Of a DNA stretch of 32,024 nucleotides, positions 22,142 to 30,922 are shown one piece after another. Under the pieces are notes generated by a model. That model made no database searches. It was not told the DNA's origin and was given only the letters and a program-made list of their open reading frames with translations. The DNA comes from Clostridiales bacterium Firm_05 (GTDB taxonomy: Bacteria; Bacillota; Clostridia; Oscillospirales; Ruminococcaceae). Numbering within the stretch: position 1 is the stretch's first letter; each line of letters begins with the position of its first letter. Where the stretch lies: the NCBI GenBank assembly GCA_001604035.1, contig LVAK01000070.1, positions 1 to 32,024 on the forward strand, in the 5' to 3' direction. The position numbers were made by a program, and so were the translations under genes.

Positions 22142-23476
22142 TTGGTAAAGGTCATTACTTACGGCACTTATGATCTGCTTCATTATGGCCATATCCGCTT
22201 GCTTGAACGTGCAAAGGCACTTGGCGATTATCTTATCGTCGGAGTAACATCTGATGACTACGATAAGTCAAGAGGCAAGATAAATGTCCAGCAGTCTCTG
22301 ATGCAGCGTATCGAAAATGTCAGATCCACCGGTCTGGCAGATGAGATCATCGTTGAGGAGTATGAGGGACAGAAGATAGATGATATAAAAAAATACGGCA
22401 TCGATATCTTCACAGTCGGTTCGGACTGGAAGGGGATATTCGATTACCTCAATGAATACTGCAATGTGGTATATCTTGACAGGACACAGGGCATCTCCAG
22501 CTCTGACCTTAGAAAGAAACAGCGTGCTCTGGATCTTGGACTTGTGGGCAATTCACGCTTCCTTGAGAAGGTGGCTTCACAGGTGAAAATGGTCAACGGC
22601 ATCAATCTCAGCGGTATCTGCACGGATTCTCCGGAGGATATCGGCAGGGAAGTCATGAATATACCGTTTGTTACAAGAGACTATGATGAGCTCCTGACAA
22701 AGTGCGATGCGGTATATGTTCATTCTACTCCAAAGGAGCACTATGAACAGATAGAAAAGGCGCTTCGTGCCGGAAAACACGTTCTCTGCGAGGCTCCTAT
22801 AGCAATGTCCGGAGAACAGTGGGATAATCTTCAGAAGCTGGCCGAAGAAAATGGAGTAAGACTTATGGATGCTCTGAGAACGGCTTACTCTATGGCATAT
22901 CGCCGCCTTATACTCATGGTCAAGGGCGGAAAGATCGGCAATGTGGTTTCTGTTGACGCAACCTGCACCAGTCTTAAGGATCTGAATACAGATGATATCC
23001 AGCGTAAGTGGAACAGCATCTGCGACTGGGGCCCAACAGCCCTGCTGCCTGTATTCCAGCTCCTCGGTACTGATTATACCGAAAAGAGCATAGTCAGCCA
23101 TTTCGTAGGCGAGAACAAGGATTTTGACGCTTTCACGAAGATATCCTTCGTATACACCAACGCCGTGGCTTCACTTAAGGTCGGCAAGGGCGTTAAGTCC
23201 GAGGGCGATCTGGTCATTTCAGGTACAAAGGGCTATGTATATGTACCTGCTCCCTGGTGGAAAACGGATTACTTCGAGGTAAGATACGAGGATCCGCTGG
23301 AGAACAAGAGGTATTTCTACCAGCTTGACGGCGAGGGCATCTGTATGGAACTCGCTGTATTTGCAAGATCTATAACGCAGTCGCAGTCTCTTTATGCTGT
23401 TGAGCCAGACGTATCAAAGGCTATATGCGAGATCATCAATGACTTTAATGAGAGGAAAGGCGTCCGCATTATATAG
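22142..23476 (+). CDS. Cytidylyltransferase fused to a Gfo/Idh/MocA oxidoreductase-like domain
   Basis: 444 residues from TTG 22142, chosen because the TagD-like domain begins at VKVITYGTYDLLHYGH and GGGGTG lies ~8 nt upstream; in-frame ATGs at 22106 and 22127 are alternatives. The N-domain (1-~130) has the HxGH motif (14-17) and RTQGISSSD (114-122), as in glycerol-3-phosphate/ethanolamine-phosphate cytidylyltransferases. The C-domain (~131-444) looks like Gfo/Idh/MocA (GLVGNSRFLEK, VHSTPKEHYEQIEKALRAGKHVLCE, WGPTALLP). The usual EKP motif reads EAP (217-219), replacing the catalytic-site Lys with Ala. The N-domain should make a CDP-alcohol. The C-domain may alter or bind it, or may be inactive. 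Confidence 0.88.
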   Translation: MVKVITYGTYDLLHYGHIRLLERAKALGDYLIVGVTSDDYDKSRGKINVQQSLMQRIENVRSTGLADEIIVEEYEGQKIDDIKKYGIDIFTVGSDWKGIFDYLNEYCNVVYLDRTQGISSSDLRKKQRALDLGLVGNSRFLEKVASQVKMVNGINLSGICTDSPEDIGREVMNIPFVTRDYDELLTKCDAVYVHSTPKEHYEQIEKALRAGKHVLCEAPIAMSGEQWDNLQKLAEENGVRLMDALRTAYSMAYRRLILMVKGGKIGNVVSVDATCTSLKDLNTDDIQRKWNSICDWGPTALLPVFQLLGTDYTEKSIVSHFVGENKDFDAFTKISFVYTNAVASLKVGKGVKSEGDLVISGTKGYVYVPAPWWKTDYFEVRYEDPLENKRYFYQLDGEGICMELAVFARSITQSQSLYAVEPDVSKAICEIINDFNERKGVRII

Positions 23477-23481
23477 TTCGG

Positions 23482-23504
23482 CTGCCCGGATATCCGGTCG
23501 GCAG
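23482..23504 (+). other. Intercistronic hairpin before LicD 3
   Basis: CTGCC (23482-23486) pairs with GGCAG (23500-23504), with an inner CGG/CCG stem and a small bulge. There is no T-tract. It may affect RNA processing or stability in the 56-bp spacer. Confidence 0.3.
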
Positions 23505-23532
23505 TATATGATTATATGGAGTGCTTAGATCA

Positions 23533-24384
23533 ATGGATAAACATAATATGCTTTCACTTCAGGATACACAGCGTGTATACCTTGAACTGATGAAGGAATT
23601 CGATAAGATCTGTAAAGATAATTCGCTAAGATATGATCTTTGCGGAGGAACCCTGCTGGGCGCAGTAAGACACGGCGGCTTCATCCCATGGGATAATGAT
23701 ATCGACGTTGCTATGCCACGCCCGGATTTTGAAAAGCTCATGAAGCTCGATATGAAGAAAAAGATAGATCTTCCGCCGGAAAGAGAGCTCATCTCCCTTA
23801 TAAACGGAAAGTTCCTGCGCCAGTTCGGAAGATATATCAGAACGGATGTTGCTAAGGAAGCAGGTATGAAGGACAATACAGACTGCCGTTTTCTTGGCAT
23901 AGACATCTTCATTGTTGACGGTATGCCTGCAAGTGATACCGCAATGAAGACGCAGTCCTTCCGTGTAAAACAGATGAGAAGATTTCTCCATACCAGCCTT
24001 GAAAGAAGAGGCACCAGCCGCAAGGGCAAGGCTGCCGCTTTCGTGAAGGATCTTTACAGACCGCTGCTCAAGGCTGTTGGCAGCAGGAGACTTGCTGTCC
24101 GCCTTGATAAGATCTGTAAGAAGTATCCATTCGGTTCTTCGGAGTACGTGGGCTGTGTGAACGGTATGTACGGAATAAAGGAGAGGTGGAAGAAGTCGGA
24201 TATGCTTCCGCAGGCAGACTATAAGTTTGAGGACTGCGTATTCAGAAGCTATGCCAACTATAAAATATATCTCGGCAACCTTTACGGAGACTTTATGAAG
24301 CTCCCGCCCGAGGACAAGCGTGTTCCTCATGGTTCGGAACACTATTGGGTGAATGAAGTGAAAAATGTTGAGGAGGAATCATAA
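23533..24384 (+). CDS. LicD-family phosphotransferase 3
   Basis: 283 residues from ATG 23533, which has GGAGTG 9 nt upstream; a GTG at 23521 lies inside that ribosome site. The core reads YDLCGGTLLGAVRHGGFIPWDNDIDVAM, so the acidic cluster is D54-N55-D56-D58 instead of DDD. The C-terminus has LYGDFMKLPPEDK. As with the other two it should transfer a phospho-alcohol to the glycan. The Asp to Asn change is a conservative variation also possible in active relatives, so inactivity is not implied. The stop overlaps the next start by one base (TAATG), so translation is coupled to the cytidylyltransferase gene. Confidence 0.9.
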   Translation: MDKHNMLSLQDTQRVYLELMKEFDKICKDNSLRYDLCGGTLLGAVRHGGFIPWDNDIDVAMPRPDFEKLMKLDMKKKIDLPPERELISLINGKFLRQFGRYIRTDVAKEAGMKDNTDCRFLGIDIFIVDGMPASDTAMKTQSFRVKQMRRFLHTSLERRGTSRKGKAAAFVKDLYRPLLKAVGSRRLAVRLDKICKKYPFGSSEYVGCVNGMYGIKERWKKSDMLPQADYKFEDCVFRSYANYKIYLGNLYGDFMKLPPEDKRVPHGSEHYWVNEVKNVEEES

Positions 24385-25097
24385 TGACAGTTGCTTTATT
24401 AACAGCGGCAGGCTCAGGCACGAGAATGAAACAGGATATACCAAAGCAGTTTATCCATGTTGAGAACAAGCCTATAATCATCCATACAATGGAAGCTTTC
24501 CAGAATCATCCTGCTGTTGATGCTATAATCGTAGTTACTATCCCTTCATGGATAGACGTTGTAAAGGCTTATGCCAAGCAGTTCAATATAACAAAGCTGC
24601 GCTGGGTGGTTCCCGGCGGAGCTACAGGACAGGAGTCTATCCTCAACGGTCTCAAGACACTTGAGGCCGAGCTTGATCCTGAGGATATAGTAATGGTACA
24701 TGACGGAAACAGATGTATGGTATCAAGCGAGATCATCTCCAACAGCCTTGCTACCTTCAAGAAGCACGGAAGCGCTGTTGCAGCTATACCATGTGTTGAG
24801 GCTGTATTCCGCAGCAGCGATGACGGTATATCATCAACAGTTTCTATCCCGAGAGAGCAGCTCTTCCGCACACAGACTCCTCATACCTATACCCTCGGAA
24901 AACTGCTCTGGGCTCACGATGAAGCAAAGAAGCGCAATATCACTGAAACTGCCGCTTCATGCACCCTTATGCAGAGCCTCGGAGAGGTAGTGTATTTCTC
25001 TCAGGGATCTGAGGAAAATCTGAAAATAACAACAGTTGACGATATTATGATATTCAAGGCTCTTCTGAATACCAAAAAAGATAACTGGCTGAAATAA
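24384..25097 (+). CDS. IspD/TarI-like cytidylyltransferase
   Basis: 237 residues with a GAGGAGG ribosome site. The family signature is present: LLTAAGSGTRM (6-15), PKQF (20-23), GATGQESILNGL, MVHDGNRCMVSSE and a late KITTVDD. IspD makes CDP-methylerythritol and TarI makes CDP-ribitol. HDGNR in place of HDAAR/HDAVR and the cluster context argue for a polyol- or other phosphate-specific enzyme supplying a LicD donor rather than isoprenoid synthesis. No TarJ-like alcohol dehydrogenase is adjacent; an SDR epimerase follows 14 bp later. Confidence 0.9.
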   Translation: MTVALLTAAGSGTRMKQDIPKQFIHVENKPIIIHTMEAFQNHPAVDAIIVVTIPSWIDVVKAYAKQFNITKLRWVVPGGATGQESILNGLKTLEAELDPEDIVMVHDGNRCMVSSEIISNSLATFKKHGSAVAAIPCVEAVFRSSDDGISSTVSIPREQLFRTQTPHTYTLGKLLWAHDEAKKRNITETAASCTLMQSLGEVVYFSQGSEENLKITTVDDIMIFKALLNTKKDNWLK

Positions 25098-25111
25098 GAG
25101 GTAAGTATCCT

Positions 25112-26149
25112 ATGAATTACTGTGATAAGTATTTTAGCGAGCTTGAAAAGATCGCTGTTATTCCGGAACTTGCAGAGCTGGACGGAAAAAAGCTGCTGGT
25201 GACAGGCGCCAGCGGCCTTATCCTTTCACCGCTGGTTGATGCACTCTGCTACGCTAATGAAAAGAATATACTTCACGTTGATATATATGCTGCGGCACGT
25301 ACAGAGGAAGAGATAAGCAGCAGGTTTACTGCTTATTACGGCAAACCGTGGCTGCATTACGTTTATTATGATGCAGTCAAGCCTGTGGAATTCGATTTCA
25401 AGGCTGATTATATCATACACGGCGCCAGCAATGCACATCCGGCAGCATATCTCTCTGAACCTGTAGAGACCCTGTTGGCTAATGTTGTGGGCGTTAACGA
25501 GCTTCTTAAGTATGCCCATACCGCTGGTACTAAAAGGGTCCTTTATATTTCGTCCAGTGAGGTATACGGAAAGAAAGAGGCGCACCGCCCATACAACGAG
25601 GACGATTACGGATTCATCGACATCCTCAATACCCGTGCCTGCTACCCGTCAGGAAAAAGAGCTGCTGAGACGCTCTGCGTTTCATACTATCAGCAGCATA
25701 ATATAGAGACTGTTATCGTCCGTCCGGGACATATCTACGGCCCGACTGCAACTCCTATGGACAGCCGTGCTACTGCACAGTTCGTAAGAGACGTTCTTGC
25801 CGGAAAGGATATCCTTATGAAGAGTGCCGGAAGCCAGCTCAGATCCTATTGCTACTGCATGGACTGCGCTACTGCTATACTCTTCGTGCTCCTCAAAGGT
25901 AAGCCTACTGAGGCATACAACATATCCAACCGTGACTCTATCGTAAGTATCAGACAGATAGCTGAGGAGATCGCAAAGGCCTCCGGTAAAAAGGTCGTGT
26001 TTGAAGAGGCATCAGAGTCTGAAAAGAAGGGCTATAATATGATGGACAATTCCAGCCTTACCTCAGATAAGCTGGAAGGCCTTGGCTGGAAGGCTTCATA
26101 TTCTCTTGAGGACGGCGTAAAAAGTACCATCGATATCATGAAGGGATAA
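25112..26149 (+). CDS. NAD-dependent epimerase/dehydratase (extended SDR)
   Basis: 345 residues. The Rossmann motif is VTGASGLILSP (30-40), where the third Gly of GxxGxxG is Leu38, an uncommon variation. Catalytic-type SSSEVYG (147-153) and Y178-x3-K182 (YPSGK) are followed by VIVRPGHIYGPT and a C-terminal NISN region. The pattern resembles UDP-glucuronate decarboxylases and dTDP-glucose 4,6-dehydratases. It likely modifies a nucleotide-linked sugar, or possibly the CDP-linked compound made by its neighbours. A ribosome site (AGAGGTAAG) precedes ATG 25112. It is 3 bp from the glycosyltransferase gene. Confidence 0.88.
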   Translation: MNYCDKYFSELEKIAVIPELAELDGKKLLVTGASGLILSPLVDALCYANEKNILHVDIYAAARTEEEISSRFTAYYGKPWLHYVYYDAVKPVEFDFKADYIIHGASNAHPAAYLSEPVETLLANVVGVNELLKYAHTAGTKRVLYISSSEVYGKKEAHRPYNEDDYGFIDILNTRACYPSGKRAAETLCVSYYQQHNIETVIVRPGHIYGPTATPMDSRATAQFVRDVLAGKDILMKSAGSQLRSYCYCMDCATAILFVLLKGKPTEAYNISNRDSIVSIRQIAEEIAKASGKKVVFEEASESEKKGYNMMDNSSLTSDKLEGLGWKASYSLEDGVKSTIDIMKG

Positions 26150-26152
26150 GAT

Positions 26153-27121
26153 ATGAGTAAAATATTATCTATTTCGATAGCTGCATATAATGTAGAGACA
26201 TATATCCGCAATACTCTCGATTCTCTCATTGATCCTGAGATCATTGACGATATAGAGGTGTTTGTAGTCGATGACGGCGGTAAGGACGGAACTCTGGATA
26301 TAGTAAAAGAGTATTCCGATAAGTATCCCGGCTCAGTTTTCGGCGTGCATAAGGAGAACGGCGGATACGGTTCCGTTATCAACAAGAGCGTCGAGCTGGC
26401 AACAGGAAAGTACTTCAAGCAGCTTGACGGAGATGACTGGTTCGATACCGAGAACCTTAAGAAACTGGTGGCTCTCCTGAAAACTATCGACACCGATGCT
26501 GTTTATACACAGACTAATGAGGTGTACGAGGGAACTGATAAGATCGTTAACAGTGATCTTTTCGCAAATCTTGAGGAGGGCAAGCATTCATTCTCTGATG
26601 CTGACTTCCAGAAGCCAATCTCCATGCATTCAACTACAGTAAAGACAAAGATCCTCAAGGATATGAAGCTCAGCATTACTGAGCACTGCTTCTATACTGA
26701 TGTTGAGTATGTCAACTTCCCGCTCCCTTATCTCAAGTCTTTCTATGTATGTCATTTCCCTGTATATATGTACAGACTGGGCAGAGAGGGACAGAGCGTC
26801 AGCCCTGAGGGTATCAAGAAGCACTATAAAGAGCATGAGAAGGTGTTCTTCCATATAGCTGACGTTTACAACTCCCTGAAGGACAAGAACAAGAAGAAGC
26901 TCCTGATGCTCAGACTTCGCAAGGAAGTTGCTTCGCAGTGCAAGTACTATTGTATGCTGGACAGAAGCGCTGAGAACAAGAAGCAGCTCAAGGAATTTGT
27001 GAACAGAGTTGAAGAGGTCTGCCCGAGAGCACTTTCAGAGGCAAAGAAGTACAGCAGATTCGTAAAGCTCCTTTGCGGATCAAAATTCATGCTGTATCCG
27101 TTTATGAAGAAGTTTATGTGA
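26153..27121 (+). CDS. GT2-family glycosyltransferase
   Basis: 322 residues. GT-A fold signatures: LSISIAAYNVETYI at the N-terminus, VVDDGGKDGT (39-47), HKENGGYGSVINKS and the metal-binding DGDDW (92-96). It is cytoplasmic or membrane associated and adds a sugar to the lipid-linked repeat unit. The C-terminal ~100 residues are basic and helical, consistent with membrane contact. It is the only clear glycosyltransferase in the window, so others, including the priming transferase, must lie to the right or elsewhere. The ribosome site AAGGGATAAG lies within the end of the preceding gene. Confidence 0.92.
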   Translation: MSKILSISIAAYNVETYIRNTLDSLIDPEIIDDIEVFVVDDGGKDGTLDIVKEYSDKYPGSVFGVHKENGGYGSVINKSVELATGKYFKQLDGDDWFDTENLKKLVALLKTIDTDAVYTQTNEVYEGTDKIVNSDLFANLEEGKHSFSDADFQKPISMHSTTVKTKILKDMKLSITEHCFYTDVEYVNFPLPYLKSFYVCHFPVYMYRLGREGQSVSPEGIKKHYKEHEKVFFHIADVYNSLKDKNKKKLLMLRLRKEVASQCKYYCMLDRSAENKKQLKEFVNRVEEVCPRALSEAKKYSRFVKLLCGSKFMLYPFMKKFM

Positions 27122-27143
27122 TCTATCCCACAGGAGACAGACC

Positions 27144-28388
27144 TTGAAGATAAAATTAAAACGAGAACTTAGTTTTTCTCTGAATTGTAATATGAGCGCC
27201 TATGACTTTCTGTTCTGGGTGGCTTATATCCCGTGGCTTTTCTGGTATGCCATAAAAGCCACTACTTTTTCGTATTTTTTACCCGAAGTCACTACAAAGC
27301 TCATATCCCTGTATGTAATAGGAGTGCTTGCTGTAAGGTGGTTCGTAAAGGGAAGATATACGATAAGGCGTGCAGCCATAACGGGAATATTCTTCGGCGG
27401 CTTTACGATAAGCTATATAATAACGTCGAGAATAACCTTTATCGCTACCATGTTCGTCATACTGTCGGCATATGACGTCAACTTCCGGAAGATAGTCAAG
27501 ATCAGTCTTGCAATATTCCTGTCTGTGATGTTCATGGCCATTGCGTGCAGCAAGGTGGGGATAATAGAGAACCACATTTTCATTCAGGAAGGCCGAACAA
27601 GAGAGTCGCTGGGATATACTTACGCCGGACTTATAAACGTCATGTTCATGAACTGCTTCTACATGATAATGTATCTTCTCGGTGATAAGATGAAGTTGTG
27701 GCATTGGATCATTGGTATAGGATTGATGTCTTTTTTCTATATAAAAACACAGACAAGAACGGATATGTTTATAATACTGGGACTGTTCGTACTTTGGCTG
27801 CTCTTGTTAAGAAGAAAGACATTTACTACCGACAGATTCATATTCAAAGCAGCAGCTACGCTTATTTATCCGTTTGTGGCTGTTCTTAGTATAGTGCTCA
27901 CGTTTATCTATAACGATAGGAACAGAACATGGCAAAAAATAAATGAAGCTCTCTCAAGCCGTCTGAACCTTGCAAGGAAAATGTATCTCAAAGAGGGCTA
28001 TAACCTCTTCGGACATGATATAGAGCTTGTCGGAAATACATCTGTATTGGTCGGAAACAAGCGTGAATCCGATTACAATTATATCGATAACGGATATCTT
28101 CAGGTAGCATTCCTTTACGGTTTATTCACACTTGGCGTACTTGTCATTGCATATACTGTTGTCACAAGGTATGCTGCGAAGAATAACGAAAAATATCTTA
28201 TGGTATGGCTCTGTATGAATGCTATAGAGAATTTCATATATCCAAATCTTATAAATCCTGATTATAATATTCTTTGTATGCTGCTCGTTATAACACATAT
28301 CCACATTATCGATCAGCAAATACCGGGAGTGATGAATAGATTATTATGGCAAAAGAAGCGAAAGAAAATAAGGCTAAAAAGAGGATAG
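27144..28388 (+). CDS. Wzy-like polysaccharide polymerase
   Basis: 414 residues beginning with TTG 27144, 7 nt after AGGAG. About ten hydrophobic helices are separated by a large loop (~265-320) containing SSRLNLARKMYLKEGYNLFGHD and YNYIDNGYLQVAFLYG. Such a loop pattern is typical of O-antigen/EPS polymerases, which link repeat units on the outer membrane face. Sequence in this family is poorly conserved, so assignment rests on topology, loop motifs and the flippase nearby. The end overlaps the next gene by 43 bp. Confidence 0.82.
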   Translation: MKIKLKRELSFSLNCNMSAYDFLFWVAYIPWLFWYAIKATTFSYFLPEVTTKLISLYVIGVLAVRWFVKGRYTIRRAAITGIFFGGFTISYIITSRITFIATMFVILSAYDVNFRKIVKISLAIFLSVMFMAIACSKVGIIENHIFIQEGRTRESLGYTYAGLINVMFMNCFYMIMYLLGDKMKLWHWIIGIGLMSFFYIKTQTRTDMFIILGLFVLWLLLLRRKTFTTDRFIFKAAATLIYPFVAVLSIVLTFIYNDRNRTWQKINEALSSRLNLARKMYLKEGYNLFGHDIELVGNTSVLVGNKRESDYNYIDNGYLQVAFLYGLFTLGVLVIAYTVVTRYAAKNNEKYLMVWLCMNAIENFIYPNLINPDYNILCMLLVITHIHIIDQQIPGVMNRLLWQKKRKKIRLKRG

Positions 28389-29383
28389 AGTATATCGATA
28401 TCGCTAAAGGCATAGCTATAATACTCGTTATAATAGGACATACTGTTCCTGACGGAAGTTTCCTGAAGGATTATATATATGGCTTCCATATGCCGCTGTT
28501 CTTTTTGGTGAGCGGATATTTCTTCAAGGAGCGTCCTGTGAAGGAATATGTCCGCAAGCAGGGCGTAAGGCTGATGGTGCCATACGCTGTAACTGCTGTC
28601 GGAATCATTGCACTCAGTGCCGGAAAGAAGGTACTGCGGCGAAACTGGCCTGAGGCGATACGTCTTTTTAAGGTGCAGTCACTGGCGGCGGTTTACGGAA
28701 GCGGAATGGATATGCCGCTGTATCGTGGAAGCAGCACCATAATCCCTGATATAGGTGCCATATGGTTCCTGCCGGCAATATTCTTCGGACTGCTGATACT
28801 GAATCTATCATTGAAATGCCGCCATTCATGGGTGGTAGTGCTTATATCCGCTGCTGCCGGTATGATATCCGTCCACTTCGTATGGCTGCCGATGAGTATA
28901 CAGCCCGGTATGGTAGCCGTAGTTTTCCTGTACACAGGCTATCTCAGCAGAAAGTACCAGCTTATTGAAAAAGTGAGCAGGGTATGGATAGTACTTGTAT
29001 CAGTGCCGCTGACGTTTGTCGGACCGTATATATGCGGATGTACTATATTAGCTTCAAACAGCTACAGATACGGCCCGGTGAATCTGCTGTTTGCTTTTCC
29101 TGGTATGCTGGTCATATTGTATATTTCCAAGGTGATAGAGGTACATTCCCCCAAGCTGAACGGCTGTTTCAGATTCTTCGGTGCGGACACACTCATAATA
29201 CTTTGTACCCACTGTCTGGAAATGAAAGGCCTTACACTGTGGCGTGTCAGAGATAATCTTGCCGCAAGATATGCTGCATATGCAGCAGCCGTGTATCTGG
29301 CTGTTATTGTTATAAGAGTTGTGGGAGCGGCAATTGCTGTGTTCCTCAAGCGTAGGATCAAGCTGCTGCAAAAAATATTCTGA
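28346..29383 (+). CDS. Acyltransferase 3 family membrane protein
   Basis: 345 residues; ATG 28346 lies inside the end of the polymerase gene (43-bp overlap) with GGGAG rather far upstream, so the start is moderately certain. The family hallmark YIDIAKGIAIILVIIGHT appears at ~16-33, followed by YGFHMPLFFLVSGYFFK and about ten helices. Members transfer acetyl or other acyl groups to surface sugars across the membrane. It probably O-acetylates the polymer repeat unit. The basic, lysine-rich N-terminus is cytoplasmic. Confidence 0.88.
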   Translation: MAKEAKENKAKKRIEYIDIAKGIAIILVIIGHTVPDGSFLKDYIYGFHMPLFFLVSGYFFKERPVKEYVRKQGVRLMVPYAVTAVGIIALSAGKKVLRRNWPEAIRLFKVQSLAAVYGSGMDMPLYRGSSTIIPDIGAIWFLPAIFFGLLILNLSLKCRHSWVVVLISAAAGMISVHFVWLPMSIQPGMVAVVFLYTGYLSRKYQLIEKVSRVWIVLVSVPLTFVGPYICGCTILASNSYRYGPVNLLFAFPGMLVILYISKVIEVHSPKLNGCFRFFGADTLIILCTHCLEMKGLTLWRVRDNLAARYAAYAAAVYLAVIVIRVVGAAIAVFLKRRIKLLQKIF

Positions 29384-29425
29384 TGACAATTATTAGAAAT
29401 ACTGATGACCTGTCAGGAGGATCAA

Positions 29426-30922
29426 ATGGTAAAAGCAGACACCAAAAAGCCAAAATCCATAAAGCTTAATTTTATAATGAATACGATACTGACAATGTCG
29501 TCGTTCATTTTCCCGCTGATAACCTTCCCCTATGTTTCCCGTGTCCTGGGACCGGCAGGAACAGGAAAGGTCCAGTTCGCACTTTCATTTATATCCTACT
29601 TCACGCTGGTGGCTCACCTTGGCATACCGACCTATGGTATAAGAGCCTGTGCAAGTGTAAGAGACGACAGGAAGAAGCTGTCAAAGACAGTCCACGAGCT
29701 CCTCATCATAAACCTGATAATGAGCCTGCTGTCATACATAGCCTTCTTCATAATCATATTTACAGTGCCTAAGCTTCAGGACGACAGACTGCTGTACATC
29801 ATAGTAAGCTTCAATATACTCCTTACCTCGATCGGTATGGAGTGGCTGTACAAGGCTCTGGAGCAGTACACATATATCACCATAAGATCTATAATCTTCA
29901 AATTCATTGCGCTGCTTGCAATGTTCGCACTTATACGTGAGAAGAACGACTATGTGATCTACGGCGGAATATCCATATTTGCAGGTGTTGCCTCAAATAT
30001 ATTCAACTTCATACATGTTCACAGGTTCATTGACATGAAGCCGATGAAGGACTACAATGTAAAGCGACATCTCAATGCTGTCGGTATATTCTTCGCAATG
30101 TCATGTGCAACTACGATATATACCCACCTTGACACCGTTATGCTGAAGTTTATCACTACGGATACGGATGTCGGATATTACGGTGCGGCAACGAAGATAA
30201 AAACTATCCTCGTCAGTGTTGTAACATCCCTTGGTACAGTTCTCCTGCCGAGAGTTTCCTATTATGTCAAGAACGGCCAGACCGAGGAGTTCAAGAGGAT
30301 CAGCAAGAAGGCTCTCAACTTCGTTATACTTCTCGCCTCGCCACTTACAGTTTACTTTATGATGTATGCCAGCCAGGGCATACGCTTCCTCTCTGGTAAA
30401 GGCTACAGCGGCGCTATAGTACCAATGCAGATAATTATGCCAACTCTGCTTCTCATTGGTCTGAGCAATATACTTGGTATACAGATACTCGTTCCTCTTG
30501 GTAAGGAGAAGATAGTGCTGTACTCTGAGATAGCAGGTGCTGTTGTTAATCTTATACTCAACGCCGCACTGATCCCGCTGCTGAAATCATCCGGCGCTGC
30601 TATAGGTACACTTGTAGCGGAATTTGTCGTTCTCCTTGTGCAGTACATCTACATCAGGAAAGATGTTATCGATGCAATAAGGAAGATAAGCTTCGGTAAG
30701 ATCATTGCTGCACTTATCCTTGCAGCAGCAGCTTCATTCTGGGTTCCGCTGGTCTTAGGTTCGCTGGGACTGAGCACAATGATCAGAACATTTGTCATCC
30801 TGGCAGTATCCGGCAGCCTTTTCTTCGGAGTATACGGAGTGTTCCTGCTCATTAGTAAGGAAGAGCTGACAAACGAACTGTTCTGGCAGATGCTAAGAAA
30901 AAAGAAAGGGAGTAAAAAATAA
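29426..30922 (+). CDS. Wzx-type polysaccharide flippase (MATE/MOP superfamily)
   Basis: 498 residues from ATG 29426 with CAGGAGG 5 nt upstream; an ATG at 29405 precedes this site. It begins with a typical basic segment, then FPLITFPYVSRVLGPAGTGKVQFALSF, a strongly conserved start of Wzx proteins, and has about 14 membrane helices. It flips the lipid-linked repeat unit to the outside, feeding the Wzy-like polymerase. Its stop shares one base with the glf start. Confidence 0.93.
   Translation: MVKADTKKPKSIKLNFIMNTILTMSSFIFPLITFPYVSRVLGPAGTGKVQFALSFISYFTLVAHLGIPTYGIRACASVRDDRKKLSKTVHELLIINLIMSLLSYIAFFIIIFTVPKLQDDRLLYIIVSFNILLTSIGMEWLYKALEQYTYITIRSIIFKFIALLAMFALIREKNDYVIYGGISIFAGVASNIFNFIHVHRFIDMKPMKDYNVKRHLNAVGIFFAMSCATTIYTHLDTVMLKFITTDTDVGYYGAATKIKTILVSVVTSLGTVLLPRVSYYVKNGQTEEFKRISKKALNFVILLASPLTVYFMMYASQGIRFLSGKGYSGAIVPMQIIMPTLLLIGLSNILGIQILVPLGKEKIVLYSEIAGAVVNLILNAALIPLLKSSGAAIGTLVAEFVVLLVQYIYIRKDVIDAIRKISFGKIIAALILAAAASFWVPLVLGSLGLSTMIRTFVILAVSGSLFFGVYGVFLLISKEELTNELFWQMLRKKKGSKK

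Noticed and set aside
24384-25097. Housekeeping IspD of the isoprenoid pathway
   Set aside because: The HDGNR motif variation and location inside a LicD/Wzx/Wzy cluster fit a polymer-specific cytidylyltransferase better; not excluded.
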